A stretch of DNA of 64,000 nt from DASRHT01 sp035293765. GTDB taxonomy: Bacteria > Chloroflexota > Ktedonobacteria > Ktedonobacterales > Ktedonobacteraceae. The DNA is taken from assembly GCA_035293765.1 (NCBI GenBank), contig DATGMF010000022.1, positions 35,998 through 99,997 of the forward strand. The letters are read 5' to 3'. Positions 1 through 6,656 of the stretch are shown in pieces (the first letter of the stretch is position 1; every line of letters starts with the position of its first letter). Under the pieces are notes generated by a model that did not search any database, was not told where the DNA came from, and saw only the letters and a list, made by a program, of their open reading frames with translations. Made by a program: the position numbers and the translations under genes.

Positions 1-729
1 TGGCAGAACTACCAGCGTATGTTTCACGATGCGCTGGTCTGGCAATCGCTCTACAACACGTTCTTTTATGCCGTTTTTGCCATTCCGCTAGGCGTGATCG
101 TCGCGATCATCTTAGCTCTGGCGATGAATCGCCAGCTATACGAGGTCGCAGTCTACAGAACCGCGCTCTATCTCCCGTCTATTCTCCCACTCTTCGCGCT
201 TTCACTGGTGACTCTCGTATTAATCAGTCCCCAATATGGCCTGGTTAGCTATGTGCTTACCGCGCTTGGTTTCCCGCAGATGGACTACCTGAGCGATCAG
301 AACACGGCGAAGCTGGTCATTGTGGCCCTGGCCCAACTGGGAGCCGGTAATGCGGCGCTCATTTTCCTTGCTGGTCTGCGTGCCATCCCTCAGACTTTAT
401 ATGATGCAGCCAGGATAGATGGGGCGAGTCGCCTCCGCTGCTTCTGGAGTATCACGCTGCCAATGCTATCACCGGTAATCCTCTACAACATCATTACGGG
501 GCTGAGCGCGGCGCTCCAGGTCTTTCAGCAGGCATTCATCATGACGGGAGGCGGGCCAGCTCATGGAACGCTCTTCTTCTTTTATTACCTGTATAATAGC
601 GCCTTTGCGTACGCTCAACTCGGCTACGCTTCGGCTCTAGCGGTCTTCCTGTTTGTAATCGGCGTAGTGATGGCCCTGGTGCTCTATGCAATTGCCCAGC
701 GCTTTGTCAACTACGAACAGGTCAGTTAG
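1..729 (+). CDS. Carbohydrate ABC transporter permease, MalF/UgpA type (5' end outside window)
   Basis: Inner-membrane permease of a CUT1-type sugar importer. The reading frame is open from base 1 (W-Q-N-Y-Q precedes the first ATG at 19), and this matches the conserved stretch that normally lies well inside MalF-type permeases, so the N-terminus and probably the binding-protein gene lie upstream. The 242 visible residues hold about five membrane spans and the cytoplasmic EAA loop (DAARIDGAS near residue 137) that docks on the ATPase. It ends 30 bases before the second permease, so both belong to one operon. No ATPase gene is visible; in this family it is often encoded elsewhere (MsmK/UgpC type). 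The substrate cannot be told from the permease. Confidence 0.9.
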   Translation, partial: WQNYQRMFHDALVWQSLYNTFFYAVFAIPLGVIVAIILALAMNRQLYEVAVYRTALYLPSILPLFALSLVTLVLISPQYGLVSYVLTALGFPQMDYLSDQNTAKLVIVALAQLGAGNAALIFLAGLRAIPQTLYDAARIDGASRLRCFWSITLPMLSPVILYNIITGLSAALQVFQQAFIMTGGGPAHGTLFFFYYLYNSAFAYAQLGYASALAVFLFVIGVVMALVLYAIAQRFVNYEQVS

Positions 730-759
730 CGCGTACCGGAAATGGAAGGAGACAGGTCG

Positions 760-1656
760 ATGAAGGGTACTATTGATGCTCCTGTGAGCACAATCAAGCC
801 AAAGGCTGTGAAGCGCCGTCACATTATTGCGCTTATGCACAACCTTGCAGGCCAGATAATCACGCGCATCTTTTTGATCGCCATGTCTCTGCTCTTCCTT
901 GTTCCTCTCTACTGGATGCTGATAACAGCCCTGAAATCGACGCCGGAACTGACCATTTTCCCTCCAACGTTCTGGCCCTTACATATCCAATGGAGCAATT
1001 TCATTCAGGCATATACCTATATCTCATTCGGCACCTATTTTGTGAATAGCGTGGTCATTACTGCGCTAGTTGTTATAGGCACTGTTCTTTCAAACCTGGT
1101 GGTAGCTTACGGCTTTGCCTGTATCAGGTGGCCCGGGCGCGATCAAATCTTCTATCTTTTGATTGCTACCCTGTTCATTCCGCTCCCAATTGCGATTATC
1201 CCCCTGTTCGACCTGTTTGCCTCGCTCCACTGGATCAATACATTTCTGCCTCTGGTGGTACCGCCGTTTTTTGCCAGCGCCTTCTATGTGTTCTTGCTGC
1301 GCCAGTTTTTGCTGCAAACCCCTTATGAATTGATAGAGGCCGCGCGCATAGATGGAGCCAGCGAACTGCAAATTTTATGGCGGGTCATCGTGCCTATCGC
1401 GCGACCAGCTATTGCTGTGGTGGCAATTTTCGCGGCTATCGGGGCCTGGAACGACTTCACAGGCCCTCTGATCTATTTGCAAGATGATAGCCTGCGCACG
1501 CTGGCAGTCGGTCTGGTATTCTTCCGCTCGACGCACGATATCCAGTTTAACTTGCTGATGGCAGCTTCCTTGATGTCCGTTTTGCCCGTGATCATCCTCT
1601 TTTTGGTATTCCAACGCTTTTTCGTCAGAGCCGTGACCCTGGGCAGTATTCGTTAG
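760..1656 (+). CDS. Carbohydrate ABC transporter permease, MalG/UgpE type
   Basis: Second permease of the same sugar importer, 298 residues. An in-frame ATG lies at 742, but AAGGAG at 746-751 sits 8 bases before the ATG at 760, so 760 is chosen. Six membrane spans can be read, the first at about residues 25-50 (after an N-terminal cytoplasmic segment of about 25 residues). The EAA loop reads IEAARIDGASELQ near residue 194, the expected place about 100 residues from the C-terminus. Spacing to the first permease and matching family make a shared transporter very likely. The operon appears to end here, since the DNA that follows is non-coding debris. Confidence 0.9.
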   Translation: MKGTIDAPVSTIKPKAVKRRHIIALMHNLAGQIITRIFLIAMSLLFLVPLYWMLITALKSTPELTIFPPTFWPLHIQWSNFIQAYTYISFGTYFVNSVVITALVVIGTVLSNLVVAYGFACIRWPGRDQIFYLLIATLFIPLPIAIIPLFDLFASLHWINTFLPLVVPPFFASAFYVFLLRQFLLQTPYELIEAARIDGASELQILWRVIVPIARPAIAVVAIFAAIGAWNDFTGPLIYLQDDSLRTLAVGLVFFRSTHDIQFNLLMAASLMSVLPVIILFLVFQRFFVRAVTLGSIR

Positions 1657-1667
1657 TGCATTTCTAT

Positions 1668-1695
1668 TTGATACCTCCAGATTCGATGGTATACT
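1668..1695 (+). promoter_or_regulatory. Sigma70-like promoter, copy 1 of a duplicated promoter-leader
   Basis: TTGATA at 1668-1673, a 16-base spacer, and TATACT at 1690-1695. The same arrangement occurs at 57568-57595 ahead of an oxidoreductase gene. Here no gene follows closely; the next start on this strand is 2101. Confidence 0.5.
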
Positions 1696-1698
1696 GCT

Positions 1699-1744
1699 CC
1701 TCAAGGGGGTGGTGGGAGCTCGACCCGCTTGAGGGTACTGAAAT
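1699..1744 (+). other. Hairpin leader element, copy 1 (orphan)
   Basis: CCTCAAG (1699-1705) pairs with CTTGAGG (1728-1734), enclosing GGGG-, GGYGGGAG- and CTCGAYCCG-type blocks, and is followed by TACTGAAAT (1736-1744). Copy 2 at 57599-57656 has the same outer stem, the same blocks and the same tail, at the same distance from its -10 box, but a larger inner hairpin. The function is unknown. Confidence 0.5.
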
Positions 1745-2100
1745 CTGTCGCTGCATCTCTTCACTCGTTGCCAGTAATTCCTCCAACGTTCCCTCTGCCT
1801 CTACCTTTCCATCTTTGAGCACGATTAACTGTTTGCAAGCCGTCGGCAAATCCCGCGACATCCTGCTCCATCACGGCCAGGTGAATAGCTTTTGGCAGAT
1901 CGGCAACCTTCTCTGACCAGCCCGGCGCGATATTCTCCTTTTTCAAAAATTGTGCTATAAAGAGGCCGTAATCCTCCAGAGATGAAGAATGTATTCAACT
2001 TTCGCGCCAGGCTGAGGACTTTGTCACTCTCCGCGTGCGCTCGGCTTTCCCTGATGCAGTCAAGGCAACGAATGATGTAGTGACATCCTACAGGATAGAT

Positions 2101-3087
2101 ATGCAAAACGAGAGCACCTTTTTCGCAACGCTCGTAGAAGAGCAATATGCTGTACAAAACATTCAACTGCGCTCGCTCAGCCCATACAATTTCGACTGGC
2201 GGGGCATTTATCATGTAGAATTGGGCGATCACGTCAGTTGGGTTTTACGAGCCTTCCGTCAGGATAAGGGCGAAAACTGGTTGGTCAAGCCTGCTGCCAT
2301 GCTCCTCTTCCTGAAAGAACTGAAGCATCCAGCTCCCCGTGTGGTGCGTACACATTCTGGTGAAGTTGTTGGCGTTGTCAACGGGTGGTGGACGTTCATG
2401 ACGACATTCATTGAAGGAACCCTGGCTGACAGCTCAATCCGCAGCTTGCGTGCGCTGGCAGGGAGAACTGCGGAGCTTCATATGTTAGACCTGGATAGAG
2501 CCGCCTCTACGACGCCGCCCATCCAGGCTTCATGGAAACATCCGCAGCAGGCCGTGCCAGAATGTTTGCAGCTTCTCGACCAGCTTCGCGACCAGGTTCC
2601 GTCGGAGCTACAACCATTCTACGATGAGGTTTCCGCAACGCTTGAGCGTATGCAACAGGCAAGCTTGCCAGTAACGCTTATTCACGGCGATTGTTGTCCA
2701 GGCAATGCCGTACAGACTCCTGATGGCGATATCGTGTTAATTGACTGGGACGGGGCAGGCTATGGACCGCCGGTGCTGGATATTGGCAGTCTCCTGCTCA
2801 CCTGTCATTTTGATCAACCTCAATTCCCGCTTATAACCCCCGATCCATCCTTGATCGCCGCCGTTGTCGAGGGATATTGCCAGCAGCGGCTCCTCTCGCA
2901 GGCTGAGCTGGAAATATTGGTGGACGCGGTCCGTTTCAATAGCGCCTTCCACTTCGCGCGCAATCTTCAGTCCATTTTGCAAGATAATTGGAGAGAAAAT
3001 CTCGGGCTTCAGAAGTTGCGCATACGTTATGACGTTGCTGAGGAGATTGCGGTGATCGCGCGGAGACGCTGCGAGCAACTTTTGTAA
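2101..3087 (+). CDS. Aminoglycoside phosphotransferase/choline kinase-like protein (APH family)
   Basis: Predicted small-molecule kinase of the APH fold (PF01636 type), 328 residues. The catalytic loop reads LIHGDCCPGN near residue 195 (HGDxxxxN signature) and is followed by VLIDWDGAGYGPPVLDIG, which holds the metal-binding Asp. The frame stays open to a GTG at 2035, but AGGA lies 5 bases before the ATG at 2101, which gives a usual length, so 2101 is chosen. APH-fold proteins phosphorylate antibiotics, homoserine, thiamine, fructosamine or choline-like substrates. Nothing nearby identifies the substrate, so a resistance role should not be assumed. A bidirectional terminator at 3144-3180 follows. 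Confidence 0.8.
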   Translation: MQNESTFFATLVEEQYAVQNIQLRSLSPYNFDWRGIYHVELGDHVSWVLRAFRQDKGENWLVKPAAMLLFLKELKHPAPRVVRTHSGEVVGVVNGWWTFMTTFIEGTLADSSIRSLRALAGRTAELHMLDLDRAASTTPPIQASWKHPQQAVPECLQLLDQLRDQVPSELQPFYDEVSATLERMQQASLPVTLIHGDCCPGNAVQTPDGDIVLIDWDGAGYGPPVLDIGSLLLTCHFDQPQFPLITPDPSLIAAVVEGYCQQRLLSQAELEILVDAVRFNSAFHFARNLQSILQDNWRENLGLQKLRIRYDVAEEIAVIARRRCEQLL

Positions 3088-3143
3088 TTTTGTTGCTCAA
3101 GCTTTTACTATACCATTTTGATTTATTTTCATTCAATGACGGG

Positions 3144-3180
3144 AAAAAGACCTCTTCCTGACCGGGGAAAAGGTCTTTTT
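3144..3180. terminator. Bidirectional rho-independent terminator
   Basis: AAAAAGACCT (3144-3153) and AGGTCTTTTT (3171-3180) form a perfect 10-bp inverted repeat with an A-run on one side and a T-run on the other. It sits between two convergent genes. Confidence 0.85.
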
Positions 3181-3197
3181 GCAATATAGGGGAAATT

Positions 3198-3608
3198 CTA
3201 TCTAACAAATAGCTCTACAACATAGTTATCGGGATCGCAGATGTAGAGCTGCATGACGCCGTCGCCTCGCGGGCGTGGTCCCCCGACAATAGCAATGTTG
3301 CGCGCTTGCAAATATCGCACGGTCTCCTCCAGATCAGTATCATCAACCTCAAGCGCGAAATGGGTACAATGCCCTCTTGCCAGTTCACCTTCACGATAGC
3401 CGCCGGTTTTCTCATGCTCACCCTGTCCTGATGCGGGATCACCAATCAGGTGTAGTTCGGTATGGCCCATGCGGAACCAAGCCCCGGGAAAATCAAATGA
3501 GGCTGGCCTCGCAACCTCCTCTAACCCTAATAACTGCCCATAAAAGTGGCGCGATCTCTCGACGTCACTGACCAGCAGGGCCGCATGATCCAATGTGCGA
3601 ATTTTCAT
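3198..3608 (-). CDS. VOC superfamily protein (glyoxalase/dioxygenase fold)
   Basis: 136-residue protein with the paired beta-alpha-beta-beta-beta modules of the vicinal oxygen chelate superfamily. Candidate metal ligands are in their usual places: His8 (LDHAALLV), Glu near 51 (TELHLIG), His near 83 (CTHFALEV) and Glu near 132 (YVVELF). The lactoylglutathione lyase, fosfomycin-resistance and ring-cleaving dioxygenase families share this layout, and I cannot separate them from the sequence alone. The start is firm: GAGGAGGT lies directly upstream of ATG. It converges on the APH-like gene and is divergent from the DinB-like gene, with a 283-base intergenic region that must hold both promoters. 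Confidence 0.8.
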   Translation of the reverse strand: MKIRTLDHAALLVSDVERSRHFYGQLLGLEEVARPASFDFPGAWFRMGHTELHLIGDPASGQGEHEKTGGYREGELARGHCTHFALEVDDTDLEETVRYLQARNIAIVGGPRPRGDGVMQLYICDPDNYVVELFVR

Positions 3609-3891
3609 GACCTCCTCTTTCGCTCGCTTTTCTCAGGTGCTCTTGCCAAATATGCTTGTACTCAGGCTTTCCCCTATACTATTTACAATGCTCAGGAACA
3701 GTATACCCGATGGAGGGCGGGTTTTCCAGGAGACGCGTGTCGAAGTCGCTCACGTTGGAAGGCAAGTGCTTCCATTCAAGTTTGCCCTCGCTATCGCCTT
3801 TAGGTTACACTTGGTATGGGATCTTTTAGGCGTCTGGCTTTGTGCTGTGAGATTTGTGCATTATGTCTATAAGAAATGGAGATGTTCTTTT

Positions 3892-4380
3892 ATGACCACC
3901 AGCAATCCGCGTGTTGAGGAAATCCGTCGCCGGGTGCGCGCTTCTTACGATGAGTTGAATCACCTCATTGAAGGCCCGCTCTCGCATGCCGATCAAAACC
4001 AGCTTTATCGCTCGCCCGGTGGAGAGGAATGGACGGTGATGGAAAATCTGGCTCATATTGTCGAGTTTATGCCCTACTGGGCCGATGAGGTTGCTCAACT
4101 GGTTGCTCGACCGGGGCAGAACTTTGGTCGTACGATGCAGCATGAAGGACGGCTCCGCGCTCTTAGAGAGCACGCTCATGATAGCCTGCAACAGGCTCGC
4201 ACTGCCCTTCCAGCAAGCTACGCACACCTGGACCGCGTCCTGAACTCTTTAAAGGATAGCGACCTGGAACTGACCGGCCACCACTCAAAATTCGGTGATC
4301 GCAAGCTTGAATGGTTCATTGAGGAGTTCGTAACGCAGCACCTCGCCAATCACGTTGAACAGTTGAAAGGTTGCCTGTAG
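3892..4380 (+). CDS. DinB-like four-helix-bundle protein
   Basis: 162 residues, all helical, with the pattern of the DinB/YfiT superfamily. WTVMENLAHIVEFMPYW near residues 47-63 carries the first conserved His, and QHLANHVEQL near the C-terminus carries two more. Those three His usually bind a metal in this fold. Members include thiol transferases that use bacillithiol or mycothiol, and uncharacterised damage-inducible proteins. The frame is open back to 3595, but GGAG at 3878-3881 precedes the ATG at 3892 and homology-like sequence begins there. A terminator hairpin follows at 4441-4463. Confidence 0.7.
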   Translation: MTTSNPRVEEIRRRVRASYDELNHLIEGPLSHADQNQLYRSPGGEEWTVMENLAHIVEFMPYWADEVAQLVARPGQNFGRTMQHEGRLRALREHAHDSLQQARTALPASYAHLDRVLNSLKDSDLELTGHHSKFGDRKLEWFIEEFVTQHLANHVEQLKGCL

Positions 4381-4440
4381 GAATTTAGCGCCGGCCTGAT
4401 CATCTCCCGTACACACTACAAGTTATCGCACCTGATGTTC

Positions 4441-4463
4441 AAAGTGTAGTATGACACTTTTTT
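4441..4463 (+). terminator. Rho-independent terminator after the DinB-like gene
   Basis: AAAGTGT (4441-4447), a six-base loop, ACACTTT (4454-4460), then more T residues. It insulates the RNA promoter that begins 19 bases downstream. Confidence 0.65.
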
Positions 4464-4481
4464 CATCTTTCCTTACGTCTC

Positions 4482-4510
4482 TTGACTTTTTATTCTAGCT
4501 CTGCTAGATT
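4482..4510 (+). promoter_or_regulatory. Sigma70-like promoter of a candidate non-coding RNA
   Basis: TTGACT (4482-4487), a 17-base spacer, TAGATT (4505-4510). No open frame with a ribosome-binding site follows for nearly 400 bases, while a run of hairpins does. Confidence 0.6.
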
Positions 4511-4516
4511 CCGGCT

Positions 4517-4737
4517 AGAGCACATTTTCAAGTGAATAGTGTTTGTCGGTTCCGTGATAAAGCGGTCTCACGGGTAAAAGCGCTACCGTAAACAAAGATA
4601 GGTGACCCTATCGTGCTCACGTAGGCCCAATGTGGCATCCACAAAGGGAATAGCGGGCTATGTAGTTCACCCCTCACGGCTTTGCCTTGTAAATCCAACA
4701 AAGAAACTGGCGTGCGCAAGAAAACGCGAGATTTTTT
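4517..4737 (+). ncRNA. Candidate structured non-coding RNA, about 220 nt
   Basis: A compact series of inverted repeats lies between a promoter and a T-run. A closing helix is formed by 4542-4549 with 4695-4702 (one mismatch) and by 4552-4557 with 4674-4679 (CCGTGA/TCACGG). Inside lie a bulged hairpin 4570-4576/4584-4589, GATAGG-TGAC-CCTATC (4597-4612), a symmetric hairpin with CCC/GGG and TGTGG/CCACA arms (4626-4648), and ATAGC/GCTAT (4650-4661). It ends near TTTTTT at 4732-4737. No convincing coding frame or ribosome-binding site exists here. It does not show the landmark sequences of tmRNA, RNase P RNA or SRP RNA. Size and promoter would fit a 6S-like or other regulatory RNA, but I cannot assign a family. 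Confidence 0.5.
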
Positions 4738-4905
4738 GGAACTATACTGTTGTTTAAATTCGCCCGGCATTTCATCAAAATCAACAATCCGTTGCTATAC
4801 TTCTACGCTGTCCATCCTGGTGGTTCATTTTTATAATAATGATCTAAAACTTCGAGTTACTCGAGGTGAGCAATTGACACAGCTTTGACCAACAGGAGGA
4901 CGATT

Positions 4906-5370
4906 ATGCAACAGGAGTTTGTACAAGCCTATCAATTGGGAGCGCTGGAAGACGATTATGCCCTCAATCCGAGGAAGCTCCTCGCCAATTTTGTTTTTAT
5001 CCTTGCTTTCGCTATTATCGCACCCGTTCTCGTATTTGGCATAGCTCACTCGACGGCCAATCCCACCAGTTTTATTCTTCCATCCTTCATCTTTTTCCTG
5101 GTAGTAGGTGGCGGCGCCCTGCTCATCTTCTACTTCTCCTACAGACATTTGCATGTCTACATCTATACCAACGGGCTTGTCTACCATAATAAAAACCAGC
5201 AGCGAGTGATCTACTGGCAACAAATCAAGCGAGCATCCACGATGAGAGGATATCTGTATATCTCGGTGAACGGCGCAGCAGTTATCTCGATCCCCTCGTA
5301 TATCTCCAGGTTTCGTGAGTTACGTTCCAAAATCGCACAAGAAATTGCCGCCCATCAGTATCCAGGCTAA
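4906..5370 (+). CDS. Small membrane protein with C-terminal PH-like region (DUF6585-like)
   Basis: 154 residues. AGGAGG at 4894-4899 fixes the ATG at 4906. Two membrane spans at about residues 28-48 and 57-78 form a hairpin. The rest, with alternating short strands (HVYIYTNGLVY, QRVIYWQQIKRA, LYISVNG), resembles a membrane-attached PH-like beta domain. The layout resembles DUF6585 proteins, which I associate with Ktedonobacteria. Function is unknown. It lies 29 bases before the HTH-ATPase gene on the same strand, so the three genes 4906-9335 probably form one operon. Confidence 0.65.
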   Translation: MQQEFVQAYQLGALEDDYALNPRKLLANFVFILAFAIIAPVLVFGIAHSTANPTSFILPSFIFFLVVGGGALLIFYFSYRHLHVYIYTNGLVYHNKNQQRVIYWQQIKRASTMRGYLYISVNGAAVISIPSYISRFRELRSKIAQEIAAHQYPG

Positions 5371-5399
5371 ATCTCGGTACTGCCCATGAGGATTGCACA

Positions 5400-6644
5400 A
5401 TGGATGCAGACGACGCACTGAACCGGCTACAGGCAGAAAATCAGCAGTTGCGAGAACGACTGGCGCAGTTGCAGGGACGCGTGAGCCGGTCAGACGAACA
5501 ACTTAGAGAAAAGACGCACAAAAAACTCTTTGGGAAGCGTTTAAGGCAGGAACGTGAACGGCGTAGCTGGACCCAGAAAAAGCTGGCGGAGATGATCGGC
5601 GGCGGCACCAATGCCAATACAGTAGCTCGCTGGGAAAAAGGTCATAATTTTCCCTCCCCCTGGTGTCGGGAGCGATTACCCGATATTTTTAACATGGAGC
5701 CAGAGCAGCTCTTTCCCGAGTACCTGGAGGCGGTAGGGCGAGGCGTAGAGGGTGCGACCGCAGATGTAGCAACCCATGCTCCTCTAAAAGCACCAGAGAA
5801 GCAACCTATCGGCTTTCGATCAGTTTTTCATTTTAATGCCACTTTCCCCGATGTCACTGAAGTCTACGGGCGCGATAGGGAAAGAAATAGAGTATTGAAT
5901 CGTTTGTCCAAAGGCAGCTCAACCTCACTTGTCGGTCCGAGCAGGATCGGGAAAACATGGTTATTGCGTTGCCTGCAAGATGATGTCCGCAATCATTTCG
6001 GCAAGCCGTACTGTGTCGGCTATATCGATGGAGCTTCATCAATATATCCAACGCTGCATGCGCTGGTTGAGGCGATCCTGCAAGAGTTAGACATTGTCTC
6101 CCCCGGAAAGCCTCCCTATGACGATCCCTTGATAAAGCTTGAAATGGCTCTGAACCGCAAAGATGCGAAAGCTGCAACGCCGAAAAAGATCTATGTTCTT
6201 TGCATAGACGAGTTCGAGGGCATAAAATTCGATGAACGCCTGCTCAACTCGCTGCGTTCGCTGGCGACATCGGGCAAGCTGTGCATAATCACGGCAAGTA
6301 GAAGGCCACTTTTTAGCATCATTAAGGATAAATTGGGGAAAACCAGCCCATTTTTTAATATTTTCGAGCAAATTCAGCTTGGTCTCTTTGGCTACGAGGA
6401 GGCCGAAAAGTTTGCTACAGAGAAAGGCCCGCAGGCAGGCTTTGATTGCCCGGAGCAGCAATATCTCCTGCAATATGCAGAAGAGGGCGGAAATCAACAA
6501 CGATGGTATCCCATCAAGCTTCAGCTTGTCGGCGAAATGATCGAGGAGGACCGCTATTATCACCAATATCAGCCAGACAACGCGGAGTATTGGCAACGCT
6601 TCAGGGCAACGATGAACGAGCGGTTATCAGGACTCATGGATTGA
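5400..6644 (+). CDS. HTH (Xre-type) protein with AAA/STAND-like ATPase domain
   Basis: 414 residues. A short coiled coil (residues about 8-32) leads into an Xre-like helix-turn-helix (about 40-95: RLRQERERRSWTQKKLAEMI, then NTVARWEKG). After a linker comes a P-loop ATPase: Walker A GPSRIGKT near residue 180 and Walker B YVLCIDEFE near 265, then a sensor-like TASRRP. The protein stops soon after the NTPase core, without the C-terminal repeats common in STAND regulators. ATG at 5400 has GAGG 8 bases upstream. Only 12 bases separate it from the membrane ATPase gene that follows, and both use a DEFE Walker B, so they probably act together. The role could be signalling, defence or regulation; the sequence does not decide. 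Confidence 0.75.
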   Translation: MDADDALNRLQAENQQLRERLAQLQGRVSRSDEQLREKTHKKLFGKRLRQERERRSWTQKKLAEMIGGGTNANTVARWEKGHNFPSPWCRERLPDIFNMEPEQLFPEYLEAVGRGVEGATADVATHAPLKAPEKQPIGFRSVFHFNATFPDVTEVYGRDRERNRVLNRLSKGSSTSLVGPSRIGKTWLLRCLQDDVRNHFGKPYCVGYIDGASSIYPTLHALVEAILQELDIVSPGKPPYDDPLIKLEMALNRKDAKAATPKKIYVLCIDEFEGIKFDERLLNSLRSLATSGKLCIITASRRPLFSIIKDKLGKTSPFFNIFEQIQLGLFGYEEAEKFATEKGPQAGFDCPEQQYLLQYAEEGGNQQRWYPIKLQLVGEMIEEDRYYHQYQPDNAEYWQRFRATMNERLSGLMD

Positions 6645-6656
6645 GGAGTTGCGCCG

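Larger units (their letters stand above)
1664..1861 (-). pseudogene. Remnant of an ABC-transporter ATPase C-terminus, plus frameshifted coding debris up to about 2030
   Basis: The minus-strand frame contains LIVLKDGKVEAEGTLEELL followed by ATSEEMQR. This is typical of the extreme C-terminus of exporter-type ABC ATPases, after the H-loop. No Walker A, signature or Walker B sequence precedes it. Upstream, at about 1860-2030, two other minus frames give protein-like stretches (EDYGLFIAQFLKKEN; KVADLPKAIHLAVMEQD) that join only by frameshifts. I read the interval as a decayed gene or genes. The downstream end runs into the promoter-leader element at 1668-1744, which may have replaced the true C-terminus. 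The family call rests on one short motif. Confidence 0.4.

Noticed and set aside
2101..3087. APH-like gene as an antibiotic resistance determinant
   Set aside because: The fold covers many kinases, and nothing in the sequence or context points to antibiotics.
4528..4770. 80-residue minus frame and a 68-residue plus frame over the RNA candidate
   Set aside because: No ribosome-binding sites, no protein-like features, and dense inverted repeats.
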